Part shown: positions 43,480 to 52,576 of the stretch, in pieces
How positions within the stretch are numbered: position 1 is the first letter of the stretch
Layout: the number at the start of each line of letters is the position of its first letter
Assembly (NCBI GenBank): GCA_964450495.1
Contig: CAYVFU010000010.1
Coordinates: 1 to 64,000 of the forward strand
DNA length: 64,000 nt
Direction of reading: 5' to 3'
Source of the DNA: CALFUK01 sp964450495
GTDB lineage: Bacteria; Bacteroidota; Bacteroidia; Chitinophagales; Saprospiraceae
Made by a program: the position numbers and the translations under genes
The notes under the pieces: generated by a model
The model's input: only the letters and a program-made list of their open reading frames with translations
Databases searched by the model: none
Told to the model about the DNA's origin: nothing

Positions 43480-44604
43480 ATGTCTGCCAAACTGATATTC
43501 ATATTAGCTTTAACTACACTACTATTAGTAGGCTGTGCAGATGATTTTGAGCCTATAGATGCTATGATATCACCAGTTGAATTTGGAACAGCTACACTTG
43601 CAGACCCAAATGCAACAGAAGAAGTATTTTATTTAAGGAATAAACTCGTAGAAGTAAGTTACAAGGGATGTGCTTTTGGACATCAAGATGCGACGGCGTA
43701 TGGTGTTAATTGGGATCACTCAGGGTTTCCTAGTACAAGTGACGTGTATCAAGTTGCTGGCGATTTTCCGGCTGTAATTGGTTTTGATTTGGGAAGGATA
43801 GAACTCGGCAGGAGAGATAATATTAATGGAATCAACTTTACATTGATGAAAGAGCTCATCCAAGAAGCACATGCAGCAGGGAGTATCATCACATTGTCTT
43901 GGCATGCTGCTAATCCAATCAATAGACGAAGCCCGTGGTCTGTAACAGGCGCTATCAACCGAGTATTACCATCAGGTGATCGACATGAGATATTTGAGAC
44001 TTACATTTCTCGTGTTGCTGATTTTATGCTTGATCTTACTGACGATGAAGGTAGACCTATTCCGGTTATTTTCCGCCCTTGGCATGAGATGAATGGTGAC
44101 TGGTTTTGGTGGGGTAATAGTATATTGACTAATGAAGAATTTAAAGATCTGTATTCGACTACAGTAGATATGCTTGTCAATACACACGATGTACATAATG
44201 TGTTGTTTGCCTATTCCCCAAATTGTGCATTAACCGAAGAAGAATATTTGGATTTTTATCCTGGGGATGAGTGGGTAGACTTATTTGGCGTAGACGTGTA
44301 TGATTTTACAGATAATAATTTTGTAGAGATAGCAACCCAAAGTTTAGAGACCATTTCTCGTCTTGGTGCACTCAGAAATAAGCCTTTTGCATTTACAGAA
44401 ACAGGCTTAGAAAATGTTGTTGAAAGTGATTGGTGGACAACTAAATTATATCCTGTTTTGCAAAATACTGGTGCATCATTTGTCATGCTTTGGCGCAATG
44501 ATGAAGCAGTGCACTGGTATGTTCCTTTTGTAGGGCATGCCTCAGTAGAAGACTTTAAAACTTTCGTAAACAGACCTGACATTCTTCTCCGATCTGACAT
44601 TTGA
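43480..44604 (+). CDS. Glycoside hydrolase family 26 (beta-mannanase-like) lipoprotein
   Basis: 374 aa. Lipoprotein signal LALTTLLLVGCADD (Cys near 19). The GH26 (alpha/beta)8 barrel shows GHQDATAYGVNW near the start, LSWHAANPI, the acid/base Glu in RPWHEMNGDWFWWG and the nucleophile Glu in FAFTETGLENV, followed by FVMLWRN. Endo-beta-1,4-mannanase is the commonest activity; xylanase or other GH26 activities remain possible. Probably anchored on the cell surface. It stands alone with no susCD pair nearby. Confidence 0.9.
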   Translation: MSAKLIFILALTTLLLVGCADDFEPIDAMISPVEFGTATLADPNATEEVFYLRNKLVEVSYKGCAFGHQDATAYGVNWDHSGFPSTSDVYQVAGDFPAVIGFDLGRIELGRRDNINGINFTLMKELIQEAHAAGSIITLSWHAANPINRRSPWSVTGAINRVLPSGDRHEIFETYISRVADFMLDLTDDEGRPIPVIFRPWHEMNGDWFWWGNSILTNEEFKDLYSTTVDMLVNTHDVHNVLFAYSPNCALTEEEYLDFYPGDEWVDLFGVDVYDFTDNNFVEIATQSLETISRLGALRNKPFAFTETGLENVVESDWWTTKLYPVLQNTGASFVMLWRNDEAVHWYVPFVGHASVEDFKTFVNRPDILLRSDI

Positions 44605-44716
44605 ATTTGTTGTTAGAAATCAAAATTCCTTGAAGAATTGTTTTAGTGATTACTATTTTTCAGAGCTTATGATCCAAAAAGGTTTGATTGAAATTTTAAG
44701 CTGCTCAAAATGTCGA

Positions 44717-44819
44717 ACTATGTTTTATAACACATAGTAGATAATCATTTAAGAACCCCCGTCCGCCTAGTGGCGTCCATCCCTCCAAAAGAGGGGAATT
44801 TTATTTGCTAGTTAGCAAA
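44717..44819. repeat. Cluster of four hairpins between GH26 and lpdA
   Basis: In about 100 bp: ACTATGT/ACATAGT (44717-44738), CGCC-TAGT-GGCG (44764-44775), CCCTC-CAAAA-GAGGG followed by T-rich DNA (44781-44795), and TTTGCTA-GT-TAGCAAA (44804-44819). The run of C/G-rich hairpins in AT-rich DNA looks like a repetitive extragenic element and may also terminate transcription from either side. Confidence 0.5.
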
Positions 44820-44869
44820 AGTGTGATTGGTATATGAGTCCATTAGCCTTTTAAGATCGAACCTCAACA

Positions 44870-46267
44870 TTACAAATGAATCACCTCATCATACGCCGCT
44901 GCTGCTGCCTCCATAACTGCTTCACTCATTGTCGGATGAGGATGAATTGTTTTGATGATCTCCATACCTGTCGTTTCTAATTTTCTAGCTGCAACAACTT
45001 CAGCTATCATCTCAGTGACATTGGCACCTATAAAGTGAGCACCCAAAAATTCACCATATTGTTCATCAAAGATAACTTTCACAAATCCACTGGATGCACC
45101 ACTTGCTTTTGCCTTTCCTGAAGCTGAAAATGGAAATTTGCCAACTTTCAATTTGTATCCTGCTTCTTTAGCTTGGGCTTCAGTATATCCAACACTTGCA
45201 ACTTCTGGATAACAGTAAGTGCATGAAGGGATATTATTATAGTCTATTGGAGTAGGGTGGTGATCTGCAATTTTCTCTACAGCAAGAATACCTTCTGCAG
45301 AAGCCACGTGTGCTAAAGCCGGGCCACGTGTGATGTCTCCAATGGCGTAAATACCAGGTACAGATGTTTGTCCGTATTCATCAACTTCGATAAGTCCTTT
45401 TTCTGTTTTGATGCCAAGTGCTTCCAACCCTAAGTTATCTAGATTAGTAGACACACCTACTGCAGATAAGACTACATCACACTCGATAACTGAAGTCTCA
45501 TTTGACTTGCGATCTTTTACTGTTACTTTACAACCTTTTGCACTGGTCTCCACAGATTCTACAGCAGTATTTCCCAATACGGTCATACCTGCTTTCTTAT
45601 ATATTTTGGTGAGTTCTTTAGATACATCTTTGTCTTCTCTAGGTAGGAGTCCTTGCTCTAGGAATTCGACTACAGTGACTTCTGTTCCGATTGTATTGTA
45701 GAAGTAAGCGAATTCTACACCTATTGCACCAGCACCTATGACTACCATTTTCTTGGGTTGTTTCTTTAAAGACATTGCTTGTCTGTAGCCAATCACTTTT
45801 TCCCCATCTATCTCCATGCCAGGCAATGCTCTTGCTTTTGCTCCTGTAGCTAGTATAATGTTTTTGGCTTGGTGTTCTGTTTTTGCTCCTTTGTCATCCG
45901 TAACAATAACTTTCTTTCCTCTTCCTACTTCACCATGTCCATTGATGACTGTAATTTTATTTTTTTTCATTAAAAATTGAACCCCTTTACTCATCCCGTT
46001 TGCGACTTCTCTGCTTCTGTTTACCATTGCATCAAAATCAGCTTTAGCCTCTCCGATAGTAATCCCATAGTCAGAAGCATGATTGATGTATTCGTATACT
46101 TGTGCGCTTTTCAAAAGAGCTTTTGTTGGAATGCATCCCCAATTGAGACAAATACCTCCAAGAGATTCTTTTTCTATAATAGCGGTATTTAGACCAAGTT
46201 GCGAAGCTCTAATAGCTGCAACATATCCACCAGGTCCACTTCCAATAACAATGAGATCGAAGTTCAT
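44870..46267 (-). CDS. lpdA: Dihydrolipoyl dehydrogenase (E3)
   Basis: Reoxidises dihydrolipoyl groups on E2 or GcvH with NAD+. The 465-aa protein has the FAD motif VIGSGPGGYVAAIRA, the redox disulphide GGICLNWGCIPTK, the NAD motif VIGAGAIGVEFAY, the second FAD motif YAIGDITRGPALAHVASAEG and the active-site HPHPTMSEA. It could serve the E1 enzyme at 17-19 kb and the glycine cleavage T protein. Not in an operon with either; monocistronic here. Confidence 0.96.
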   Translation of the reverse strand: MNFDLIVIGSGPGGYVAAIRASQLGLNTAIIEKESLGGICLNWGCIPTKALLKSAQVYEYINHASDYGITIGEAKADFDAMVNRSREVANGMSKGVQFLMKKNKITVINGHGEVGRGKKVIVTDDKGAKTEHQAKNIILATGAKARALPGMEIDGEKVIGYRQAMSLKKQPKKMVVIGAGAIGVEFAYFYNTIGTEVTVVEFLEQGLLPREDKDVSKELTKIYKKAGMTVLGNTAVESVETSAKGCKVTVKDRKSNETSVIECDVVLSAVGVSTNLDNLGLEALGIKTEKGLIEVDEYGQTSVPGIYAIGDITRGPALAHVASAEGILAVEKIADHHPTPIDYNNIPSCTYCYPEVASVGYTEAQAKEAGYKLKVGKFPFSASGKAKASGASSGFVKVIFDEQYGEFLGAHFIGANVTEMIAEVVAARKLETTGMEIIKTIHPHPTMSEAVMEAAAAAYDEVIHL

Positions 46268-46476
46268 AATAATAGGTTTGTGTCATACAAAGATAAGGAA
46301 TGCACACTTATAAACTTTGCATGATATTTAATTCCACACAAAGTGGTATGAGCAAAACACATAGATATTTACCTGACATTTCTCGAAATATGATTTGTCG
46401 TTTTTGCCAATATTTCCAATTTATTTAAAACCCTATCAAGGTCACTACCAGCCTTTACTTTACGATAAATTTAGTT

Positions 46477-47664
46477 TTAGCCACGATAAATTTGAACACG
46501 AGCTCTACCTTGCTCAAAGTCCTTTACTTCAAAAAAGATAGGTCTGATGACAATATTTCCTGAGTAATCAATAAAGCCAATTCCTCCTTGAGTCACGACT
46601 CTTGCCCTACCGTCTTTGAAATCCCAGTTAAGATCGAATATCGCAGGAATTTGTTCTTTACCTTCAGTGTTCAAATATCCCCATTTGTTGTTTTTCGAAA
46701 ACACAGCAAAGCCTTCTGAAAAATTGAAAATTTGTTCATATGCTTCATTGGTTAATAATGATCCTTTATTATCTACTATGGAAATTCCTTTTTCTGTAGT
46801 TACTCGCCATTTACTCTCACCAGCAGCTTCGACTCGTTTCGTATCTGAATTAAATGTATGTGTAGCTTGTCCATCTTCAGTAATGAGTTGCCATTGTTGG
46901 TTGTTTTTTGCCGCAGCAAAAGAGTCTTGGAATTCAGTTAATTTTTCAAATCCGGTGTCTACAATTTTATTCCCTTTGGTGTCAAATATAAAGTACTTGC
47001 CATCCTTTTTCGCACGGATATAACTATCGTCAATATAAATTTTATCATACTCCATCTCCATGACTCTCTCACCATTTTTATCAATCATGCCATATCGCTT
47101 TTCTCGTTGGATAATTGATAATTCACGTTTGAAGTCTTTGGCTCCGTCAAGATAATCATTCAATAAAGTGTCACCATTGATGTTGATAAAGTTATAGCCT
47201 TGACCAGTTCTGACTCGGATTAAATTATCTAAGCAATCGTAAGCTGTGTCAAATCCCACCGAATTTAACTTTTTTCCTTGCTTATCAATAAACCAATATT
47301 TTTTATCAAAATCTTGCACTCTCGCAATGCCTTTTTTGAATGCATAGGCGGATCTATATTCATGCTTGATGACTGTTTGTCCTAATTGGTCAATATAACC
47401 CCATTTCCCATCAAGATTGGTTGCTGCGAGATTTTCTGAAAATTCGCGAACACCGTCGTACAAGTCCTCTATCACCAATTGACCGTTAGTGTTGATGTAT
47501 CCAAATTTCATATCAGGTCCGGCGTAATCGGCATAGAAAGCTTCTTCTTCTGAAACATCGGCCGACATCACATCTACCTCAGGCTGACTATCAGGTAAGC
47601 AAGAACTTAAAAGTAAAGTGAGGATACATAGAAACTTGAGCTTCTGTAACATATTGTTAACCAT
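46477..47664 (-). CDS. WG-repeat lipoprotein
   Basis: 395 aa. Lipoprotein signal FLCILTLLLSSCLPD. The whole mature part is WG-type repeats (FGYINTNGQLVIEDLYD; WGYIDQLGQTVIKHEY; YGMIDKNGERVMEMEY; WGYLNTEGKEQIPAIFD), about 10 units. Such beta-rich repeat proteins are common surface or periplasmic proteins of unknown role. An internal ATG at codon 5 (MLQKLKF) is an equally good start. Divergent from the gene at 47715, with about 50 bp between starts. Confidence 0.85.
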   Translation of the reverse strand: MVNNMLQKLKFLCILTLLLSSCLPDSQPEVDVMSADVSEEEAFYADYAGPDMKFGYINTNGQLVIEDLYDGVREFSENLAATNLDGKWGYIDQLGQTVIKHEYRSAYAFKKGIARVQDFDKKYWFIDKQGKKLNSVGFDTAYDCLDNLIRVRTGQGYNFININGDTLLNDYLDGAKDFKRELSIIQREKRYGMIDKNGERVMEMEYDKIYIDDSYIRAKKDGKYFIFDTKGNKIVDTGFEKLTEFQDSFAAAKNNQQWQLITEDGQATHTFNSDTKRVEAAGESKWRVTTEKGISIVDNKGSLLTNEAYEQIFNFSEGFAVFSKNNKWGYLNTEGKEQIPAIFDLNWDFKDGRARVVTQGGIGFIDYSGNIVIRPIFFEVKDFEQGRARVQIYRG

Positions 47665-47714
47665 ATTCTTCTATCAATACAAAACGATAAATGACTTATA
47701 ATCGTTTATGGAGT

Positions 47715-48251
47715 ATGGACAAATATATATACTGTCTCATCTTATTTGCTAGTTCAATCAGTTTGTTTTCTCAAAATGAATATTTTGTCAATAAAGAAGC
47801 TGGTTTTCGCATTCAAGCACCAGGTGAATTTTTAGAAAAATTTCAGCAAATTAGTACAGAAATTGGCATCATGGAAGTGTTTACATACTACCACCAACCT
47901 GATAGCGAAGACGCAAAGAATTTTTTATATCTCATCAATTACATTGAATATCCAGAAGGTGCATTGCATCATGACAGTCTTGCCATAGTAGAAGATTTAT
48001 TTGCTAAATCATTTGAAGAATTCAATATCTCTGTTAGTGGTAAGGTGATTTACCAAACACCATTTTTAGATGACTCACCCCCGAATTCAATTTTTAGAGT
48101 AGAATACGATAACGGGTTTAATGTGGTAAAAGCCAAAATGCTTGTTCACGAGAATAAATTTTATTTCCTACAAGTGTTTACGACAAAACCACACAGTCTT
48201 AACAAAGACATAGATAAGTTTTTAGATTCGTTCACTTTGTATGCGGGATGA
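47715..48251 (+). CDS. Exported hypothetical protein
   Basis: 178 aa from the ATG at 47715 (an in-frame ATG at 47691 adds eight residues before the signal peptide MDKYIYCLILFASSISLFSQ). Mature part: ENEYF-type start, then RIQAPGEFLEKFQQISTEIG and KMLVHENKFYFLQVFTTKP. The overall form, a short alpha/beta domain with a final helix (DIDKFLDSFTLY), resembles small periplasmic proteins seen across Bacteroidota. No function can be stated. Its end overlaps the convergent gene by 20 bp. Confidence 0.65.
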   Translation: MDKYIYCLILFASSISLFSQNEYFVNKEAGFRIQAPGEFLEKFQQISTEIGIMEVFTYYHQPDSEDAKNFLYLINYIEYPEGALHHDSLAIVEDLFAKSFEEFNISVSGKVIYQTPFLDDSPPNSIFRVEYDNGFNVVKAKMLVHENKFYFLQVFTTKPHSLNKDIDKFLDSFTLYAG

Positions 48252-50013
48252 CCCAATTTAGTTTGTACAAATCGCCAGCTGATTCAATGTCATCACCTTC
48301 ATTCATACCTAGTCCAAAGTAAAAGTCATTGTTAAAATACTCAAATGACCTTGCAAGATTAGTGCTTTTAAAATTGAATTCTTCTTTCCAACATTCAGGG
48401 TTAATTGTTGGCGCATCTGAACTATAGACATAATTTTTATAGTCTCCATTAATTAATTTCTTATGGGCAAGTGCATAGAGTTTGCTGCCAATCAATAAAA
48501 GATCTTCACCAACAGCATCTGGTTCTGGAAACACAACTTCCTTTGCTTGATCGTAAAGAGCTTCTTTTAAGTACATGCCTCTACTGTTGTTATATTGCTT
48601 GATGTATAAATTGTTATAGTTTTGATTTACAGAATAACTGCGCAAGGTATAGACTAATTTTCCTGATACCTCCACGGAAGTCTGGGGCCGTAAGATAGTA
48701 TGGAATTTTATCGTGTCTTCTAGACTAGTTGTCATTGTATCGGCTGGAAAAAAGTGGTGGTGTTTCAATTGCTCAAATTCATTTGCGTGTGCACTCCAAG
48801 TTATTTCGTTATTCGTTATAGTGAAAAACTGAGCATCTTGTATGACGAGATTTGGTGAATATATTTCATTAAACATCGCATTTGGTATGATTAATTGATC
48901 TTGATATGTCCATCCACCGAAAAACCAATTCCATCTTGCATTGATATACGGATCAGCAAAAGCAAACTCGGATGTCAACATATCGGTTTGGTATACCGAG
49001 CCAGTCAATTGAAGTAGGCCACTGCATTCAGAGCTAAACTCTCCGGGACATCTGGTATTACCCAAAAGATAATATTTATTATTGAATGGTATGATGTCTC
49101 TGACATGTGCCATTTTGTAGTCAAGAACTATCTCAGACACTTGTCCATTTTTAACCACGTTGTATTTTCGGGTATCTCCACCTCTTGGGTCGCTATTTGG
49201 TATGAAAAGGCTATCGGTAATAATTCTAAACTTTTCAATAGCTTCACTTTTAATAGAGCCATAAGCAATGAAACTGTCTAATTCATTATCCCAAGAGACT
49301 AAAGGAATAGGACCTGGATTGGTTGTCGTATTTCCAAAACCTAAAAAGATGCGATTTTCAAATAGCTGCAAATCCCAAATGTTCCTTTCTTTTTGTTGAA
49401 ACCCAAGATCTCTCGGTACGTTACCTAACAACACAAGTTGATTTGTTTTTTCATTGTCTATCACCAGATCATCGCATTGATTAATTTCAATGTAAAATTC
49501 ACTCCCAATACTTAAATCGAAAGGATGTTTTAAATATATATGATCTCCAGCTGAATAGCTTACACTACTATTGGTATTGATTATATGTTTACTGTCTATA
49601 GAAAGGAATGCCTGATAAGTGTCAGATTGCGCTATTCCATCTAAGACATTTGAGAATTGCTCAGAATATGACAGAGGACAAATTTCATCACATGTATGTT
49701 GTTCTTGACAACGTGCATTTTCATTGATTACTACTTCTGCGTTGCCTACTTGATCTAATATCAGTTCTGTTTTGAATCTAGGATTACCAAGAGCATATGC
49801 ATCTACAGCTACCAATTTATTCTCTTGACCATTGTTTATTTGACAAGTTTCGCTTGGTGGAATGGTGCATTCAACCAAAAGAGTGCTTCCATTGAAAGAA
49901 AAAATAGCAACAACACAATCACTATTGTTATGGATGGAAATGGCCTGCGAAATACTGGGTTTAACGATGGATATAAGCAGAAAAAATAAGTAAAACCTCA
50001 TGTGGCTTTTCAT
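48232..50013 (-). CDS. Secreted hypothetical protein, 593 aa
   Basis: Signal peptide MRFYLFFLLISIVKPSISQA (the fifth codon is an alternative ATG start). The first about 120 mature residues are beta-rich with several Cys (CVVAIFSFNGSTLLVECTIP; CQEQHTCDEICPL); the rest has repeated Trp/Tyr-rich strands (WNWFFGGWTYQDQL; NVVKNGQVSEIVLDY) suggesting a beta-propeller. No T9SS sorting domain is seen at the C-terminus (LYKLNWVIPHTK). I do not recognise a family. Confidence 0.7.
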   Translation of the reverse strand: MKSHMRFYLFFLLISIVKPSISQAISIHNNSDCVVAIFSFNGSTLLVECTIPPSETCQINNGQENKLVAVDAYALGNPRFKTELILDQVGNAEVVINENARCQEQHTCDEICPLSYSEQFSNVLDGIAQSDTYQAFLSIDSKHIINTNSSVSYSAGDHIYLKHPFDLSIGSEFYIEINQCDDLVIDNEKTNQLVLLGNVPRDLGFQQKERNIWDLQLFENRIFLGFGNTTTNPGPIPLVSWDNELDSFIAYGSIKSEAIEKFRIITDSLFIPNSDPRGGDTRKYNVVKNGQVSEIVLDYKMAHVRDIIPFNNKYYLLGNTRCPGEFSSECSGLLQLTGSVYQTDMLTSEFAFADPYINARWNWFFGGWTYQDQLIIPNAMFNEIYSPNLVIQDAQFFTITNNEITWSAHANEFEQLKHHHFFPADTMTTSLEDTIKFHTILRPQTSVEVSGKLVYTLRSYSVNQNYNNLYIKQYNNSRGMYLKEALYDQAKEVVFPEPDAVGEDLLLIGSKLYALAHKKLINGDYKNYVYSSDAPTINPECWKEEFNFKSTNLARSFEYFNNDFYFGLGMNEGDDIESAGDLYKLNWVIPHTK

Positions 50014-50324
50014 CCTGCAAAGGAATCATTTATTTAACGTAAACACAAGACGAAATTATACTAATTGAAACCCATTGGAGACATTCTGATTGTTTTATAA
50101 TTCCATTTACGATGTCGTAAAATGCTCTCCTGTAATTGTGCGCTATATTTTATTGCTTTGATAATGCTCTGTAGAAAATAGCAATTTCAAACTCAATCAG
50201 ACATTATGTTATTCTTGAATATAATGATGTAACCAATAGTTTGTGCAAGTTTGTATACTCTGTAATGAAATTTGCAATACCATTACTCAAAATACCTATA
50301 TTCGGCTTTAGCTAATATAATGAT
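50014..50324. other. 311-bp intergenic region, nothing recognised
   Basis: AT-rich spacer between the divergent starts of the 593-aa protein gene and coaD. No RNA gene, repeat or open frame longer than about 16 codons stands out. Confidence 0.4.
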
Positions 50325-50786
50325 ATGAAGAATTGTGTTTTTCCGGGATCCTTTGACCCAATAACTAAAGGGCATGTAGATTTGATTGACAGAGCGTACC
50401 CCCTTTTTGATAAAATATTTGTAGCCGTTGGTCAGAACTCTGTAAAGAATAGTTTGTTTTCTTTAGAGCAGCGTATGGAATGGTTAGAAGAAGTGTTTAA
50501 AGATTATGAAAAAGTTGAGGTAGGACAGTTTGTTGGGTTAACAGTCAATTATTGTATGGAAGTTGGCGCACAGTATTTATTAAGAGGATTGAGAAATGCG
50601 TCTGATTTTGACTACGAAAAAACAATCTCTCAGCTTAACAACATTATCGGTAAAAATGTAGAAACTGTATTTTTTATAAGTCGGCCTGAGTATTCTCATT
50701 TTAGTTCGACAATCGTAAGAGAAATCATAAAAGGTAAAGGTGATTATAAACAATTTGTTCCTAATAATATTGAAATAAATCTATGA
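50325..50786 (+). CDS. coaD: Pantetheine-phosphate adenylyltransferase
   Basis: Fourth step of coenzyme A biosynthesis: adenylates 4'-phosphopantetheine. The 153 aa are full length. Nucleotidyltransferase motif FPGSFDPITKGHVDLIDRA (GH of the HxGH-type motif), YLLRGLRNASDFDYE and ISRPEYSHFSSTIVREI are the family signatures. The stop overlaps the pruA ATG by 4 bp (ATGA), so the two are coupled. Confidence 0.96.
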   Translation: MKNCVFPGSFDPITKGHVDLIDRAYPLFDKIFVAVGQNSVKNSLFSLEQRMEWLEEVFKDYEKVEVGQFVGLTVNYCMEVGAQYLLRGLRNASDFDYEKTISQLNNIIGKNVETVFFISRPEYSHFSSTIVREIIKGKGDYKQFVPNNIEINL

Positions 50787-52414
50787 ATAATACAAATCCA
50801 AGTGTGCCGATTCCAAAAAATGAAACAGTCTTATCTTATAAGCCAGGAAGCAAAGAAAGAGAAGACGTCAAAGCGGCTTATGATGAGTTAAAAAACAAGC
50901 AATTGGATATTCCAATGACTATAGGTGGCAGGAAAGTGTTCACTCGAAAGAAAATGCCTATCTCTCCACCGCATGACCACAAATACATTATTGGGACATT
51001 TTCTCAAGGGTCAAAAAAACATGTAAAAGACGCAATACAAGCGGCATTAGATGCTAAAGCCAATTGGGAAGCTACACCATGGGAAGAACGAGCAGCGGTA
51101 TTTTTAAGAGCTGCTGATTTATTGTGTGGGCCGTTTAGAGCTAAAATGAATGCTGCAACAATGCTCTGTCAAAGTAAAAATGTCTACCAGGCTGAGATTG
51201 ATGCGGTAGCTGAAATGGCAGATTTTTTCAGATTTAATGCACAGTACATGACTGACATGTTTAAGATTCAGCCAGAAAGTGCAAAAGGGATATGGAATAG
51301 ATTAGAGTATAGGCCACTCGAAGGATTTATCTTTGCGTTGACACCATTTAATTTTACATCGATAGCAGCTAATCTGTGTGCTGCACCAGCAATGCTGGGA
51401 AACACAGTTGTTTGGAAACCAGCGGATTCTCAGATTTATTCTGCAGCTGTTATAGTTGAATTGTTTGAAGCAGCAGGATTGCCACCTGGCGTGATTAATT
51501 TAATTTTTACCGACGGACCAGAGACTGGTGATGTTATATTTTCGCATCCTGAATTTGCTGGCCTTCATTTTACTGGTAGTACAGGTGTGTTTAAGCATCT
51601 ATGGAAAACTATCGGTAATAATATAAATGTGTATAAAAGCTATCCAAGAATCGTGGGAGAGACTGGAGGGAAGGATTTTGTTGTGGCTCACAAATCAGCG
51701 AAAGCGGATGAACTAGCTGTAGCATTAGTCAGAGGCGCATTTGAATATCAAGGTCAAAAGTGTTCTGCAGCATCAAGAGCATATGTACCAAAATCTTTAT
51801 GGACTGATGTCAAGGCTAAGATGCGTCAGTGCTTAAAAGACATAAAAATGGGATCTCCAGAAGATTTCCAAAATTTTATAAATGCTGTTATTGATGAAAA
51901 AGCGTTTGATAAGATAAGTGGCTATATCAAAAAAGCCAGTAAAGCAAAAGAAGCTAAGATTATCTTTGGTGGTAAATACGATAAGTCAAAAGGCTATTTC
52001 ATTGAACCAACAGTTATAGAAACAAAAAATCCGCAGTATCTCACCATGTGTGAAGAAATTTTTGGCCCAGTCTTGACCGTCTATGTATATAAAGATGACC
52101 AATATGCGGAAATACTTGATGTCGTTAATGAAACGTCACCTTATGCTCTAACTGGAGCTGTCTTTGCTACAGATAGACTAGCAGTAGAAATAGCTCATAT
52201 CAAACTCCGACATGCAGCTGGTAATTTTTATGTCAACGACAAACCTACAGGTGCCGTGGTTGGACAACAACCATTTGGTGGCGCTAGAGCTTCGGGAACA
52301 AATGATAAGGCTGGTTCGATTTTAAACTTGTTTAGATGGGTAAGCCCAAGAACAATCAAGGAAAATTTTAACCCGCCTTCAAACTATAGATATCCGTTTA
52401 TGGAGGAATCTTAA
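50783..52414 (+). CDS. pruA: L-glutamate gamma-semialdehyde dehydrogenase
   Basis: Oxidises glutamate semialdehyde/pyrroline-5-carboxylate to glutamate in proline catabolism. The 543-aa length matches the monofunctional type. Catalytic Cys lies in YQGQKCSAASRAYVP, the base Glu in RIVGETGGKDFV; FTGSTGVFKHLW and EEIFGPVLTVYVY are other ALDH signatures. It is coupled to coaD (4-bp overlap); putA/prodh is not in view. Confidence 0.95.
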   Translation: MNNTNPSVPIPKNETVLSYKPGSKEREDVKAAYDELKNKQLDIPMTIGGRKVFTRKKMPISPPHDHKYIIGTFSQGSKKHVKDAIQAALDAKANWEATPWEERAAVFLRAADLLCGPFRAKMNAATMLCQSKNVYQAEIDAVAEMADFFRFNAQYMTDMFKIQPESAKGIWNRLEYRPLEGFIFALTPFNFTSIAANLCAAPAMLGNTVVWKPADSQIYSAAVIVELFEAAGLPPGVINLIFTDGPETGDVIFSHPEFAGLHFTGSTGVFKHLWKTIGNNINVYKSYPRIVGETGGKDFVVAHKSAKADELAVALVRGAFEYQGQKCSAASRAYVPKSLWTDVKAKMRQCLKDIKMGSPEDFQNFINAVIDEKAFDKISGYIKKASKAKEAKIIFGGKYDKSKGYFIEPTVIETKNPQYLTMCEEIFGPVLTVYVYKDDQYAEILDVVNETSPYALTGAVFATDRLAVEIAHIKLRHAAGNFYVNDKPTGAVVGQQPFGGARASGTNDKAGSILNLFRWVSPRTIKENFNPPSNYRYPFMEES

Positions 52415-52576
52415 ACCAAAAAATGGGCTTATTTTATTTATTGCTTTATCCTGTTGATTCGTCTGCTGTGTGATACTTTTCTATAGCTATACTCAAGTTA
52501 TTCTAGTATATTTAGTAGCTAAATTAAGACAATACAGATGCTTTAACGAGCTCTGCTAATTCGTTAATGTCACACA

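Noticed and set aside
50267..50317. A 16-codon frame just before coaD (MKFAIPLLKI...)
   Set aside because: Too short and without supporting context; likely chance.
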